Part shown: piece by piece, positions 5,419 to 6,487 of the stretch
Position numbering within the stretch: position 1 is the stretch's first letter
Layout of the letters: every line of letters starts with the position of its first letter
Assembly: GCA_022567055.1 (NCBI GenBank)
Contig: JADFHU010000331.1
Coordinates: 1 to 6,487 of the forward strand
From: Planctomycetota bacterium
Lineage (GTDB): Bacteria; Planctomycetota; Phycisphaerae; Sedimentisphaerales; Anaerobacaceae
Length of the DNA stretch: 6,487 nucleotides
Direction: 5' to 3'
The notes under the pieces: model-generated
Databases searched by the model: none
The model's input: the letters and a program-made list of their open reading frames with translations, nothing else
What the model was told of the DNA's origin: nothing
Made by a program: the position numbers and the translations under genes

Positions 5419-6392
5419 TCAAGTATTAATTCTTCCTATCATCTTCTTGTATGCCCTTTCCTTGAGGCCCTTTGACTCCTCGAAGGCCGCGACATACTGG
5501 CTAACACCCTGTGGACGCCCCATATTCAGACGCGTGCTCAACCAAGCATTCGACAACAACGTGTGCTTTTTCATATAGTACGCGATCGTAACCTTCCAAG
5601 ACGCCGATTTCTTGTCAGACTGAATCTCTGCCGCCGTCTTCCCGTGATAAGCGAAAAGCTTTGCAAGCACAGTTTCCCAGTAGCGGGAACGAGCTTCTTC
5701 GGTTTCGCGGCCGACACTCTCCACCCACTGGACATGGTCATCCTCCAGTAGTTTCGACTTAAACGCTTTCGGGCCTAGGGCCCATCCGCGGCTAAGATGG
5801 TTAAATGTATCATTAGCCTGCTCAGCATCTGATTCACAGATCCAATCCAGATAGGCTGCATACTTCTTTCGCCCGATCGGAGTGTCCGCAAGGGTCCCTG
5901 CATAGTAAAGGCATGACGAGCTGTTCATGCATGCTGGACGTTTGCGCTTTCGATACAGACACCAAAGGCTTGACCAGCGGTAGTCTGGCAAGCAATCCCT
6001 GGAAACAATACCGGCACGAACTGGATTTAAGTGGATGTAGTCCAACAGCGTCCCCATGTACGCATCGCGATCCACGACCAAGCTCTTGTAGCGCCCTTGA
6101 AATACGTGTCCTCTCGAATGGACAATACGGTTGAACCGATTGCCAAAGGTTGCCTGTAGCCATTGCATCCCAACGGAGGGATTCGGCTCCGGGGTCTCCA
6201 AGGCCAAATGGTAGTGATTATCTAGAATACAATACGAATGCAGGATCCAAGAGGAACGCTCACAGGCGGCAAACAGCGTATTCTCAAACACCTCCTTGAT
6301 CGTGTCCGTCAAGAATACATCTTCACGGTAGTTGCCACGTTTAGCACATGATAGACAGCACCGGGATACTCTATACGTAGGCTCCTGGGCAT
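5419..6392 (-). pseudogene. REP-associated tyrosine transposase (RAYT), frameshifted near the start
   Basis: The main frame from 6342 down to TGA 5419-5421 carries RGNYREDVF, the HUH motif DNHYHL (His codons 6214-6216 and 6208-6210), GMQWLQATFGNRFNRI, GHVFQGRY, DYIHLNPVRAGI with the catalytic Tyr codon at 6037-6039, and a C-terminal HTH-like WLSTRLNMGRPQGVSQYV. The true start is ATG 6390-6392 in another frame: MPRSLRIEYPGAVYHVLN, the textbook RAYT N-terminus. The two frames join at 6338-6341, where CTA AAC is followed by GTGGC instead of CGTGGC, a one-base deletion compared with the CTG AAT CGC GGG of the RAYT at 334-1329. The broken frame stops at a TGA that overlaps a TTG (6310-6312), from which the remaining 297 residues could start without the N-terminus. 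The homology to the first RAYT covers the whole length but the copies are clearly diverged. It is convergent with the pseudopilin gene. Confidence 0.85.
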
Positions 6393-6453
6393 ACGCTCAC
6401 TGAATGCACACATTCCGGAGACAGGTCAAGCAAATGAACCGAAGAATTAATAC
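5423..6453. repeat. 13-bp exact inverted repeat bracketing the second RAYT
   Basis: 5423-5435 (GTATTAATTCTTC) and 6441-6453 (GAAGAATTAATAC) are perfect inverted copies. The left one overlaps the last codons of the RAYT; the right one lies about 50 bp upstream of its ATG, just before an interrupted T-run at 6462-6475. IS200/RAYT elements do not normally have terminal inverted repeats, and the motif is AT-rich, so chance is possible. Confidence 0.4.
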
Positions 6454-6487
6454 CTAAGCAGTTTTTTCTTTTTTTCCCAGGCAGATG

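Noticed and set aside
334..6392. Composite transposon bounded by the two RAYTs
   Set aside because: The copies are clearly diverged, and Y1/RAYT enzymes are not known to move DNA between two copies in this way.
6462..6475. Interrupted T-run as a rho-independent terminator
   Set aside because: No GC-rich stem precedes it on the plus strand; on the minus strand it is only an A-rich stretch upstream of the RAYT.
1..6487. CRISPR array, tRNA, rRNA or toxin-antitoxin module
   Set aside because: No regularly spaced repeats, cloverleaf or small paired genes were seen on either strand.

Overview
The window looks like chromosome from a Planctomycetota-type bacterium, most likely Phycisphaerae-like. 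The main clue is the gene at 4558-5337: a pseudopilin with the N-terminus RRAFTLIELLVVIAIIA and a C-terminal 'RHFGAINCVFAD' (H-X9-D) segment followed by LKELW/KWHR/WP-WM motifs, a style I associate with that phylum. An exported nitrilase-superfamily enzyme and a DUF6263-like fragment fit the same picture. This assignment is inference from protein style only.

Layout. (1) 1-~1440, minus strand, is a mobile-element block: the N-terminal third of an IS110-family (DEDD) transposase running off the left edge, a strongly structured 103-bp gap, and a REP-associated tyrosine transposase (RAYT, HUH/Y1). The normal N-terminus of this RAYT has been replaced by foreign codons. (2) 1453-3088, plus strand, holds a 5'-truncated DUF6263-like gene and an intact 10-TM EamA/DMT exporter. 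(3) 3089-3431 is a gene-poor gap that probably contains a short remnant of an integrase N-terminus on the minus strand. (4) 3432-5337 holds two divergently transcribed genes around a ~265-bp promoter region: a secreted carbon-nitrogen hydrolase (minus) and the pseudopilin (plus). (5) 5419-6392, minus strand, is a second RAYT related along its whole length to the first but disrupted by a one-base deletion near its start. A 13-bp exact inverted repeat lies just at or outside its ends.

The host genes do not form an obvious pathway: they are single transcription units with separate starts. The unifying theme is repeated insertion. Two diverged RAYTs in the same orientation, an IS110 element, an integrase scrap and a beheaded gene lie within 6.5 kb, with several junction-like sequence features. 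The most interesting are: (a) the inverted-repeat leader of the IS110 gene, which would bury its ribosome binding site and is a candidate for a bridge-RNA or REP-like structure; (b) a 24/26 inverted repeat joining the aberrant RAYT 5' end to the truncated DUF6263-like gene, in the same reading frame in both; and (c) the frameshifted second RAYT. No CRISPR array, tRNA or rRNA was seen, and I found no convincing multi-gene novel system.
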